Positions 25,241-36,780 of a stretch of DNA of 64,000 nucleotides are shown piece after piece. The stretch spans positions 1-64,000 of the forward strand of contig BSBM01000200.1 in assembly GCA_027924585.1 (NCBI GenBank). Reading direction: 5' to 3'. Both the position numbers and the translations under genes were made by a program. The stretch's first letter is position 1, and every line of letters begins with the position of its first letter. This DNA is from Larix kaempferi. Taxonomy: Eukaryota; Streptophyta; Pinopsida; Pinales; Pinaceae. The notes under the pieces were generated by a model. That model was not told the DNA's origin, searched no databases, and worked only from the letters and a program-made list of their open reading frames with translations.

Positions 25241-27719
25241 CCCCCGTTTTTAAAATCACACCTTCTAGAAGGTTTACATGATTTCTTAAAAAACACGAGT
25301 TTTTAGAAAATGTGTTTTATTTCATAAATGGAATCAACAAAGTATGCACATTCTACGTCATAACGACTTTCTATAGTTTGCGCATGCGTTTGGAAATAAG
25401 AAAAGCTTACTTCCCACCGTTTTTTAAAATCACAACTTCTAGAAGGTTTACATGATTTCTCAAAAAACACGAGTTTTTAGAAAATGTGTTTTATTTCATA
25501 AATGGAATCGACAAAGTATGCACATTTTATGTCATAACGACTTTCTATAGTTTGCACATGCGTCCGGAAATTAGAAAAGCTTACTTCCACCGTTTTTTAA
25601 AATCACAGCTTCTAGAAGGTTTACATGATTTCGTAAAAAACACAAGTTTTTAGTAAATGTGTTTTATTTCATAAATGGAATCTACAAAGTATGCACATTC
25701 TACGTCATAACGACATTCTATAGTTTGCGCATGCGTCCGGAAATAAGAAAAGCTTACTCCCACCGTTTTTTAAAATCACAACTTCTAGAAGGTTTACATG
25801 ATTTCATAAAAAACACGAGTTTTTAGAAAATGTGTTTTATTTCAGAAATGGAATCTACAAAGTATGCACATTGTACATCATAACGACTTTCTATAGTTTG
25901 CGCATGCATCCGGAAATAAGAAAAGTTTACTTCCCCCGTTTTTTAAAATCACAGCTTCTAGAAGGTTTACATGATTTCTTAAAAAACACGAGTTTTTAGA
26001 AAATGTGTTTTATTTCATAAATGGAATCAACAAAGTATGCACATTCTACGTCATAACGACTTTCTATAGTTTGCGCATGCGTTTGGAAATAATAAAAGCT
26101 TACTTCCCCCGTTTTTTAAAATCACAGCTTCTAGAACGTTTACATGGTTTCTTAAAAAACACAAGTTTTTAGAAAATGTGTTTTATTTCATAAATGGAAT
26201 CAACAAAGTATGCACATTCTACGTCATAACAACAGTCTATAGTTTGCGCATGCGTTCGGAAATAAGAAAAGCTTACTTCCCCTGTTTTTTAAAATCACAG
26301 CTTCTAGAACGTTTACATGGTTTCTTAAAAAACACGAGTTTTTAGAAAATGTTTTTTATTTCATAAATGGAATCAACAATGTATGCACATTCTACGTCAT
26401 AACGACTTTCTATAGTTTGCGCATTCGTCCGGAAATAAGAAAAGCTTACTTCCCCAGTTTTTTAAAATCACAGCTTCTAGAAGGTTTACATGATTTCTTA
26501 AAAAACACGAGTTTTTAGAAAATGTGTTTTATTTCATAAATGGAATCTACAAAGTATGCACATTCTACGTCATAACGAATTTCTATAGTTTGCGCATGCG
26601 TTTGGAAAGAAGAAAAGCTTACTTCACCCGTTTTTTAAAATCACAACTTCTAGAAGGTTTACATGATTTCTTAAAAAACACAAGTTTTTAGAAAATGTGT
26701 TTTATTTCATAAATGGAATCAGCAAAGTATGCACATTCTACGTCATAACGAATTTCTATAGTTTTCCCATGCGTCCGGAAATAAGAAAAGCTTACTTCCA
26801 CCGTTTTTTAAAATCACAGCTTCTAGAAGGTTTACATGATTCCGTAAAAAACACGAGTTTTTAGAAAATGTGTTTTATTTCATAAATGCAATCTACAAAG
26901 TATGCACATTCTACGTCATAACGACTTTCTATAGTTTGCGCATGCGTCCGGAAAAAAGAAAAGCTTACTTCCACCGTTTTTTAAAATCACAGCTTCTAGA
27001 AGGTTTACATGATTTCGTAAAAAACACGAGTTTTTAGAAAATGTATTTTATTTCATAAATGGAATCTACAAAGTATGCACATTCTACGTCAAAGTATGCA
27101 CATTCTACCTCATAACGAATTTCTATAGTTTGCGCATTCGTCCGGAAATAAGAAAAGCTTACTTCCACCGTTTTTTAAAATCACAGCTTCTAGAAGGTTT
27201 ACATGATTTCTAAAAAAACATGAGTTTTTAGAAAATGTGTTTTATTTCATAAATGGAATCAACAAAGTATGCACATTCTACGTAATAATGACATTCTATA
27301 GTTTGCGCATTCGTCCGGAAGAAAGAAAAGCTTACTTCTACCGTTTTTTAAAATCACAGCTTCTAGAAGGTTTACATGATTTCTTAAAAAACACGAGTTT
27401 TTAGAAAATGTGTTTTATTTCATAAATGGAATCAACAAAGTATGCACATTCTATGTCATAACGACTTTCTATAGTTTGCGCATGCGTTTGGAAATAAGAA
27501 AAGCTTACTTCACCCGTTTTTTAAAATCACAACTTCCAGAAGGTTTACATGATTTCTTAAAAAACACGAGTTTTTAGAAAATGTGTTTTATTTCATAAAT
27601 GGAATCAACAATGTATGCACATTCTACGTCATAACGACTTTCTATAGGTTTCACATGCGTCCGGAAATAAGAAAAGCTAACTTCCCCCGTTTTTTAAAAT
27701 CACAGCTTCTAGAAGGTTT
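25240..27719 (+). repeat. Mosaic monomers without a clear long period
   Basis: About 14 monomers that I could not assign to a long repeat unit. Individual monomers echo others in the window: ATTAGAAAAGC near 25,570 resembles 14,158, and AGAACGTTTACATGG near 26,127 and 26,307 resembles 13,166. The stretch contains the second 21-bp microduplication. No unique sequence or gene is present. Confidence 0.7.
27070..27111 (+). repeat. 21-bp intra-monomer tandem duplication, site 2
   Basis: Two direct copies of the AAAGTATG...CTAC segment at 27,070-27,090 and 27,091-27,111; the second has CTACCTC for CTACGTC. The surrounding monomer is again TCTAC-type with ATGTATTTTA upstream and CATTCGTCCGG then TTCCACCG downstream, as at site 1. 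Confidence 0.95.
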
Positions 27720-28590
27720 ACATGATTTCTAAAAAAGCACGAGTTTTTAGAAAATGTGTTTTATTTCATAAATCGAATCAACAAAGTATGCAAATTCTAC
27801 GTCATAACGACATTCTATAGTTTGCGCATTCGTCCGGAAATAAGAAAAGCTTACTTCCACCATTTTTTAAAATCACAGCTTCTAGAAGGTTTACATGATT
27901 TCTTAAAAAACACGAGTTTTTAGAAAATGTGTTTTATTTCATAAATGGAATCAACAAAGTATGCACATTCTACCTCATAACGAATTTCTATAGTTTGCGC
28001 ATTCGTCCGGAAATAAGAAAAGCTTACTTCCACCGTTTTTTCAAATCACAGCTTCTAGAAGGTTTACATGATTTCTTAAAAAACACGAGTTTTTAGAAAA
28101 TGTGTTTTATTTCATAAATGGAATCAACAAAGTATGCACATTCTACATCATAACGACTTTCTATAGTTTGCACATGCGTCCGGAAATAAGAAAAGCTTAC
28201 TTCCCCCGTTTTTTAAAATCACAGCTTCTAGAAGGTTTACATGATTTCTTAAAAAACACGAGTTTTTAGAAAATGTGTTTTATTTCATAAATGGAATCAA
28301 CAAAGTATGCACATTATACGTCATAACGACTTTCTATAGTTTGCGCATTCGTCCGGAAATAAGAAAAGCTTAGTTCCACCGTTTTTTAAAATCACGGCTT
28401 CTAGAAGGTTTACATGATTTCGTAAAAAACACGAGTTTTTAGAAAATGTGTTTTATTTCATAAATGGAATCTACAAAGTATGCACATCAATTCTACGTCA
28501 TAACGACTTTCTATAGTTTGCGCATGCGTCCGGAAATACGAAAAGCTTACTTCGCCCGTTTTTTAAAATCAACGCTTCTAGAAGGTTTAC
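27720..28590 (+). repeat. Five-monomer block D3, dispersed copy
   Basis: A third copy of the five-monomer D block, about 4,345 bp after D2. It retains TTTCTAAAAAAGCACGAG, CATAAATCGAATC, CTACCTCATAACG, CTACATC, CATTATACGTC and TTCGCCCG in the same order. It lacks the one-base deletion of D1/D2 (it reads CAACAAAGTATG), so it may keep the older state. It has a private small insertion, CACATCAATTCTACG, near 28,485-28,495. Confidence 0.85.
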
Positions 28591-29520
28591 ATGATTTCTT
28601 AAAAAACACGAGTTTTTAGAAAATGTGTTTTATTTCATAAATGGAATCAACAAAGTATGGACATTCTACGTCATAACGACTTTCTATAGTTTGCGCATGC
28701 ATTTGGAAATAAGAATAGCTTACTTCCCCCGTTTTTTAAAATCACAGCTTCTAGAAGGTTTACATGATTTCTTAAAAAACATGAGTTTTTAGAAAATGTG
28801 TTTTATTTCATAAATGGAATCGACAAAGTATGCACATTCTACGTCATAACGACTTTCTATAGTTTGCGCATGCGTACGGAAATAAGAAAAGCTTACTTCC
28901 ACCGTTTTTTTAAATCACAGCTTCTAGAAGGTTTACATGATTTCGTAAAAAACATGACTTTTTAGAAAATGTATTATATTTCATAAATGGAATCTACAAA
29001 GTATGCACATTCTACGTCAAAGTATGCACATTCTACGTCATAACGAATTTCTATAGTTTGCGCATTCGTCCGGAAATAAGAAAAGCTTACTTCCACCGTT
29101 TTTTAAAATCACAGCTTCTAGAAGGTTTACATGATTTCGTAAAAAACACGAGTTTTTAGAAAATGTGTTTTATTTCATAAATGGAATCTACAAAGTATGC
29201 ACATCCTACGTCATAACGACTTTCTATAGTTTGCGCATGCGTCGGGAAATAAGAAAAGCTTACTTCCCCCGTTTTTCAAAATCACAGCTTCTAGAAGGTT
29301 TACATGATTTCTTAAAAAACATCAGTTTTTAGAAAATGTGTCTTATTTCATTAATGGAATCAACAAAGTATGCACATTGTACGTCATAACGACTTTCTAT
29401 AGTTTGCGCATGCGTTTGGAAATAAGAAAAGCTTACTTCCCCCGTTTTTTAAAATCATAACTTCTAGAAGGTTTACATGATTTCTTAAAAAACACGAGTT
29501 TTTAGAAAATGTGTTTGATT
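28590..29520 (+). repeat. Transitional monomers before the 42-mer domain
   Basis: About five monomers between D3 and the first 42-monomer unit. They include the third 21-bp microduplication and several private substitutions, such as a GTATTATATTTC variant near 28,970 and TCTTATTTCATTAATGG near 29,341. The 7,260-bp match begins about 29,460-29,521; before that, positions 7,260 bp apart no longer share variants. Confidence 0.75.
28998..29039 (+). repeat. 21-bp intra-monomer tandem duplication, site 3
   Basis: Two perfect copies of the 21-bp AAAGTATG...CTACGTC segment (28,998-29,018 and 29,019-29,039). The context matches sites 1 and 2: TCTAC-type monomer, GTAT variant upstream, CATTCGTCCGG and TTCCACCG downstream. 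The shared context points to one origin that spread. Confidence 0.95.
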
Positions 29521-32500
29521 TCATAAATGGAATCAACAAAGATGCACATTCTACCTCATAACGACTTTCTATAGTTTGCGCATGCGTCCGGAAATAAGAA
29601 AAGCTTACTTCCCCCGTTTTTTAAAATCACAGCTTCTAGAAGGTTTACATGATTTCTTAAAAAACACGAGTTTTTTGAAAATGTGTTTTATTTCATAAAT
29701 GGAATCAACAAAGTATGCACATTCTACATCATAACGACTTTCTATAGTTTGCGCATGCGTTTGGAAATAAGAAAACTTTACTTCCCCCGTTTTTTAAAAT
29801 CACAGCTTCTAGAAGGTTTACATGATTTCGTAAAAAACACGAGTTTTTAGAAAATGTGTTTTATTTCATAAATGGAAGTGACAAAGTATGCATATTCTAC
29901 GTCATAACGACTTTCTATAGTTTGCACATGAGTACGGAATTAAGAAAAGCTTACTTCCCCTGTTTTTTAAAATCACAGCTTCTAGAAGGTTTACATGGTT
30001 TCTTAAAAAACACGAGTTTTTAGAAAATGTGTTTTATTTCATAAATGGAATAAAAAATGTATGCACACTACATCATAACGACTTTCTATAGTTTGCGCAT
30101 GCGTTTGGAAATAAGAAAAGCTTACTTCCCCCATTTTTTAAAATCACAGCTTCTAGAAGGTTTACATGATTTCTAAAAACACGACTTTTTAGAAATTGTG
30201 TTTTATTTCATAAATGGAATCAACAAAGTATGCACATTTTACGTCATAACGACTTTCTATAGTTTGCGCATGCGTCCGGAAATAAGAAAAGATTACTTCC
30301 ACCGTTTTTTAAAATCATAGCTTCTAGAAGGTTTACATGATTTCGTAAAAAACACGAGTTTTTAGAAAATGTGTTTTATTTCATCAATGGAATCTACAAA
30401 GTATGCACATTCTACGTCATAACGACTTTCTATAGTTTGCGCATGCGTCCGGAAATAAGAAACGCTTACTTCCCCCGTTTTTTAAAATCACAGCTTCTAG
30501 AAGGTTTACATGACTTCTTAAAAAACACGAGTTTTTAGAAAATGTGTTTTATTTAATAAATGGAATCAACAAAGTATGCACATTCTATGTCATAACGACT
30601 TTCTACTGTTTCCGCATTCGTCCAGAAATAATAAAAGCTTACTTCAACCGTTTTTTAAAATCACAGCTTCTAGAAGGTTTACATGATTTCGTAAAAAACA
30701 TGAGTTTTTAGAAAATGTGTTTTATTTCATAAATGGAATCTACAAAGTATGCACATTCTACGTCATAACGATTTTCTATAGTTTGCGCATGCGTCCGGAA
30801 ATAAGAAAAGCTTACCTCCCCCGTTTTTTAAAATCACAGTTTCTAGAAGTTTTGCATGATTTCTTAAAAAACATAAGTTTTTAGAAAATGTGTTTTATTA
30901 AATAAATGGAATGAACAAATTATGCACATTCTAAGTCATAACGACTTTCTATAATTTGTGAATGCTTTTGGAAATAAGAAAAGCTTACATCCCCCGTTTT
31001 TTAAAATCACACCTTCTAGAAGGTTTACATGATTTCTTAAAAAACACAAGTTTTTAGAAAATGTGTTTTATTTCGTAAATGGAATCAACAAAGTATGCAC
31101 ATTCTATGTCATAGCGACTTTCTATATTTTGCGGATGCGTTTGGAAATAAGAAAAGCTTACTTCCACCGTTTTTTAAAATCACAACTTCTAGAAGGTTTA
31201 CATGATTTCTTAAAAACCACGAGTTTTTAGAAAATGTGTTTTATTTCATAAATGGAATCAACAAAGTATGCACATTCTACGTCATAACGACTTTCTATAG
31301 TTTGCGCATTCGTCCGGAAATAAGAAAAGCTTACTTCTCCCGTTTTTTAAAATCACAGTTTCTAGAAGGTTTACATGATTTCTTAAAAACACGAGTTGTT
31401 AGATAATGTGTTTTATTTCATAAATGGAATCAACAAAGTATGCACATTCTACGTCATAACGACTTTCTATAGTTTGCGCATGCGTCCGGAAATAAGAAAA
31501 GCTTACTTCCACCGTTTTTTAAAATCAAAGCTTCTAGAAGGTTTACATGATTTCTTAAAAAACATGAGCTTTTAAAAAATGTGTTTTATTTCATAAATGG
31601 AATCTACAAAGTATGCACATTCTACGTCATAACGACTTTCTATAGTTTGCGCATGCGTCTGGAAATAAGAAAAGCGTACTTCCCCTGTTTTTTAAAATCA
31701 CAGCTTCTAGAAGCTTTACATGATTTCTTAAAAAACACAAGTTTTTAGAAAATGTGTTTTATTTCAAAAATGGAATGAACAAAGTATGCACATTCTACGT
31801 CATAACGACTTTCTATGGTTTTCGCATTCGTCCGGAAATAAGAAAAGCTTACTTCCACCGTTTTTTAAAATCACAGCTTCTAGAAGGTTTACTTGATTTC
31901 GTAAAAAACACGAGTTTTTAGAAAATGTGTTTTACTTCATAAATGGAATCTACAAAGTATGCAAATTCTACGTCATAACGACTTTCTACAGTTTGCGCAT
32001 GCGTCCGGAAATAAGAAAAGCTTACTTCCCCTGTTTTTTAAAATCACAGCTTCTACAAGGTTTACATGATTTCTTAAAAAACACGAGTTTTTAGAAAATG
32101 TGTTTTATTTCATAAATGGAATCAACAAAGTATGCACATTCTACATCATAACGACATTCTATAGTTTGCGCAAGCGTTTGGAAATAAGAAAATCTTACAT
32201 CCCCCGTTTTTTAAAATCACAGCTTCTAAAAGGTTTACATGATTTCTTAAAAAACACGAGTTTTTAGAAAATGTGTTTTATTTCGGAAATGGAATCAACA
32301 AAGTATGCACATTCTACGTCATAACGACTTTCTATAGTTTGCGCATGCGTCCGGAAATAAGAAAAGCTTACTTCCACCATTTTTTAAAATCACAGCTTCT
32401 ACAAGGTTTACATGATTTCTTAAAAAACACGAGTTTTTAGAAAATGTGTTTTATTTCATAAATGGATTCAACAAAGTATGCACATTCTACGTCATAACGA

Positions 32501-35500
32501 CTTTCTATAGTTTGTGCATGCGTTTGGAAATAAGAAAAGCTTACTTCCCCCGTTTTTTAAAATCACAGCTTCTAGAAGGTTTACATGATTTGTTAAAAAA
32601 CACGAGTTTTTAGAAAATGTGTTTTATTTCATAAATGGAATCAAAAAAGTATGCACATTCTACGTCATAACGACTTTCTATAGTTTTCACATGCGTCCGG
32701 AAATAAGAAAAGCTTACTTCCACCATTTTTTAAAATCACAGCTTCTAGAAGGTTTACATGACTTCTTAAAAAACAGGAGTTTTTAGAAAATGTGTTTTAT
32801 TTCATAAATTGAATCAACAAAGTATGCACATTCTATGTCATAACGACTTTCTACTGTTTCCGCATTCGTCCAGAAATAATAAAAGCTTACTTCCACCGTT
32901 TTTTAAAATCACAGCTTCTTTAAGGTTTACATGATTTCGTAAAAAACACGAGTTTTTAGAAAATGTGTTTTATTTCATAAATGGAATCTACAAAGTATGC
33001 ACATTCTACGTCATAACGATTTTCTATAGTTTGCGCATGCGTCCGGAAATAAAAAAAGCTTACCTCCCCCATTTTTTAAAATCACAGTTTCTAGAAGTTT
33101 TGCATGATTTCTTAAAAAACACAAGTTTTTAGAAAATGTGTTTTATTAAATAAATGGAATCAACAAAGTATGCACATTCTACGTCATAACGACTTTCTAT
33201 AATTTGTGCATGTGTTTGGAAATAAGAAAAGCTTACATCCCCCGTTTTTTAAAATCACAGCTTCTAGAAGGTTTACATGATTTCTTAAAAAACACAAGTT
33301 TTTAGAAAATGTGTTTTATTTCGTAAATGGAATCAACAAAGTATGCACATTCTATGTCATAGCGACTTTCTATAGTTTGCGCATGCGTTTGGAAATAAGA
33401 AAAGCTTACTTCCACCGTTTTTTAAAATCACAGCTTCTAGAAGGTTTACATGATTTCTTAAAAAACACGAGTTTTTAGAAAATGTGTTTTATTTCATAAA
33501 TGGAATCAACAAAGTATGCACATTCTACGTCATAACGACTTTCTATAGTTTGCGCATTCGTCCGGAAATAAGAAAAGCTTACTTCTCCAGTTTTTTAAAA
33601 TCACAGCTTCTAGAAGGTTTACATGATTTCTTAAAAAACACGAGTTGTTAGAAAATGTGTTTTATTTCATTAATGGAATCAACAAAGTATGCACATTCTA
33701 CGTCATAACGACTTTCTATGGTTTGCGCATTCGTCCGGAAATAAGAAAACCTTACTTCCACCGTTTTTTAAAATCACAGCTTCTAGAAGGTTTACATGAT
33801 TTCGTAAAAAACACGAGTTTTTAGAAAATGTGTTTTATTTCATAAATGGAATCTACAAAGTATGCACATTCTACGTCATAACGACTTTCTATAGTTTGCG
33901 CATGCGTCCGGAAATAAGAAAAGCTTACTTCCCCTGTTTTTTAAAATCACAGCTTCGAGAAGGTTTACATGATTTCTTAAAAAACATGAGTTTTTAGAAA
34001 ATGTGTTTTATTTCATAAATGGAATTAACAAAGTATGCACATTCTACGTCATAACGACTTTCTAGAGTTTGCGCAAGCGTTTGGAAATAAGAAAAGCTTA
34101 CTTCCACCGTTTTTTAAAATCAGAACTTCTAGAAGGTTTACATGATTTCGTAAAAAACATGAGTTTTTAGAAAATGTGTTTTATTTCATAAATGGAATCT
34201 ACAAAGTATGCACATTCTACGTCATAACGACTTTCTATAGTTTGCGCATGCATCCGGAAATAAGAAACGCTTACTTCCCCCGTTTTTTAAAATCATAGCT
34301 TCTAGAAGGTTTACATGATTTATTAAAAAACACGAGTTTTTAGAAATTGTGTTTTATTTCATAAATGGAATCAACAAAGTATGTACATTCTACGTCATAA
34401 CGACTTTCTATAGTTTGCGCATGCGTCCGGAAATAAGAAAAGCTTACTTCCACCATTTTTTAAAATCATAGCTTCTAGAAGGTTTACATGATTTCGTAAA
34501 AAACACGAGTTTTTAGAAAATGTGTTTGATTTCATAAATGGAATCTACAAAGTATGCACATTCTACGTCATAACGACTTTCTATAGTTTGCACATGCGTC
34601 CGGAAATAAGAAACGCTTACTTCCCCCGTTGTTTAAAATCACAGCTTCTAGAAGGTTTACATGATTTCGTAAAAAACACCGATTTTTAGAAAATGTGTTT
34701 TATTTCATAAATGGAATCTACAAAGTATGCACATTCTACGTCATAACAACTTTCTATAGTTTGCGCATGCGTTAGGAAATAAGAAAAGGTTACTTCCCCC
34801 GTTTTTTAAAATCACAGCTTCTAGAAGGTTTACATGATTTTTTAAAAAACACGAGTTTTTAGAAAATGTGTTTTATTTTATAAATGGAATTAACAAAATA
34901 TGCACATTCTACGTCATAACGACTTTCTATAGTTTGCGCATGCGTTTTTAAATAAGAAAAGCTTACTTCCCCTGTTTTTTAAAATCACAGCTTCTAGAAG
35001 GTATACATGATTTCTTAAAAAACACGAGTTTTAAGAAAATATGTTTTATTTCATAAATAGAATCAACAAAGTATGCACATTCTACGTCATAACGACTTTC
35101 TATAGTTTGCGCATGCGTGCGGAAATAAGAAAAGCATACTTCCACCGTTTTTTAAAATCACAGCTTCTAGAAGGTTTACATGATTTTTTAAAAAACACGA
35201 GTTTTTAGAAAATGTGTTTTATTTCAAAAATGGAATCAACAAAGTATGCACATTCTACGTCATAACGACTTTCTATGGTTTGCGCATTCGTCCGGAAATA
35301 AGAAAAGCTTACTTCCACCGTTTTTTAAAATCACAGCTTCTAGAAGGTTTACATGATTTCGTAAAAAACACGAGTTTTTAGAAAATGTGTTTTATTTCAT
35401 AAATGGAATCTACAAAGTATGCAAATTCTACGTCATAACGACTTTCTATAGTTTGCGCATGCGTCTGGAAATAAGAAAAGCTTACTTCCCCTGTTTTTTA

Positions 35501-36780
35501 AAATCACAGCTTCTAGAAGGTTTACATGATTTCTTAAAAAACACGAGTTTTTAGAAAATGTGTTTTATTTCATAAATGGAATCAACAAAGTATGCACATT
35601 CTACATCATAACGACTTTCTATAGTTTGCGCAAGCGTTTGGAAATAAGAAAAGCTTACTTCCCCCATTTTTTAAAATCATAGCTTCTAGAAGGTTTACAT
35701 GATTTCTTAAAAAACACGATTTTTTAGAAAATGTGTTTTATTTCGTAAATGGAATCAACAAAGTACGCACATTCTACGTCATAATGACTTTCTATAGTTT
35801 GCGCATGCATTTGGAAATAAGAAAAGCTTACTTCCCCCGTTTTTTAAAATCACAGTTTCTAGAAGGTTTACATGATTTCTTTAAAAACACGAGTTTTTAG
35901 AAAATGTGTTTTATTTCATAAATGGAATCAACAAAGTATGCACATTCTACGTCATAACGACTTTCTATAGTTTGCGCATGCGTTTGGAAATAAGAAAAGC
36001 TTACTTCCCCCGTTTTTTAAAATCACAGCTTCTAGAAGGTTTACATGATTTATTAAAAAACACGACTTTTTAGAAATTGTGTTTTATTTCATAAATGGAA
36101 TCAACAAAGTATGTACATTCTACGTCATAACGACTTTCTATAGTTTGCGCATGCGTCCGGAAATAAGAAAAGCTTACTTCCACCGTTTTTTAAAATCACA
36201 ACTTGTAGAAGGTTTACATGATTTCGTAAAAAACATGAGTTTTTAGAAAATGTGTTTTATTTCATAAATGGAATCTACAAAGTATGCACATTCTATGTCA
36301 TAACGACTTTCTATAGTTTGCGCATGCGTCCGGAAATAAGAAACGCTTACTTCCCCCGTTTTTTAAAATCACAGCTTCTAGAAGGTTTACATGATTTATT
36401 AAAAAACACGACTTTTTAGAAATTGTGTTTTATTTCATAAATGGAATAAACAAAGTATGTACATTCTACGTCATAACGACTTTCTATAGTTTGCGCATGC
36501 GTCCGGAAAAAAGAAAAGCTTACTTCCACCGTTTTTTAAAATCATAGCTTCTAGAAGGTTTACATGATTTCGTAAAAAACACGAGTTTTTAGAAAATGTG
36601 TTTTATTTCATAAATGGAATCTACAAAGTATGCACATTCTATGTCATAACGACTTTCTATAGTTTGCGCATGCGTCCGGAAATAAGAAACGCTTACTTCC
36701 CCCATTTTTTAAAATCACAGCTTCTAGAAGGTTTACATGATTTCTTAAAAACCACGAGTTTTTAGAAAATGTGTTTTATT
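29521..36780 (+). repeat. 42-monomer higher-order unit, copy B1 (7,260 bp)
   Basis: First of three long copies. The line starting at 29,521 matches those at 36,781 and 44,041 over 60 bases, marked by CAACAAAGATGC (one base lost) and CTACCTC. 7,260 bp is about 42 x 173. Other landmarks: the short monomer with ATGCACACTACATC (30,060), TTTCTAAAAACACGAC (30,170), GTGAATGCTTTTGG (30,960), CTTCTTTAAGG (32,914) and GAAAAGCATAC (35,130). Compared with B2, differences are isolated substitutions, for example TTTTTTGAAA at 29,671 and TTTGTGCATG at 32,511. Confidence 0.95.

Noticed and set aside
34963-35145. Minus-strand 60-codon ORF starting MEVCFSYFRTHAQ, identical at 34,963, 42,223, 49,477, 57,089 and 60,204
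   Set aside because: It is the antisense reading of one monomer type carried in the 42-mer and 18-mer units. Its identity reflects recent block duplication, not selection; it opens only because this monomer has TTTTAAG in place of TTTTTAG.
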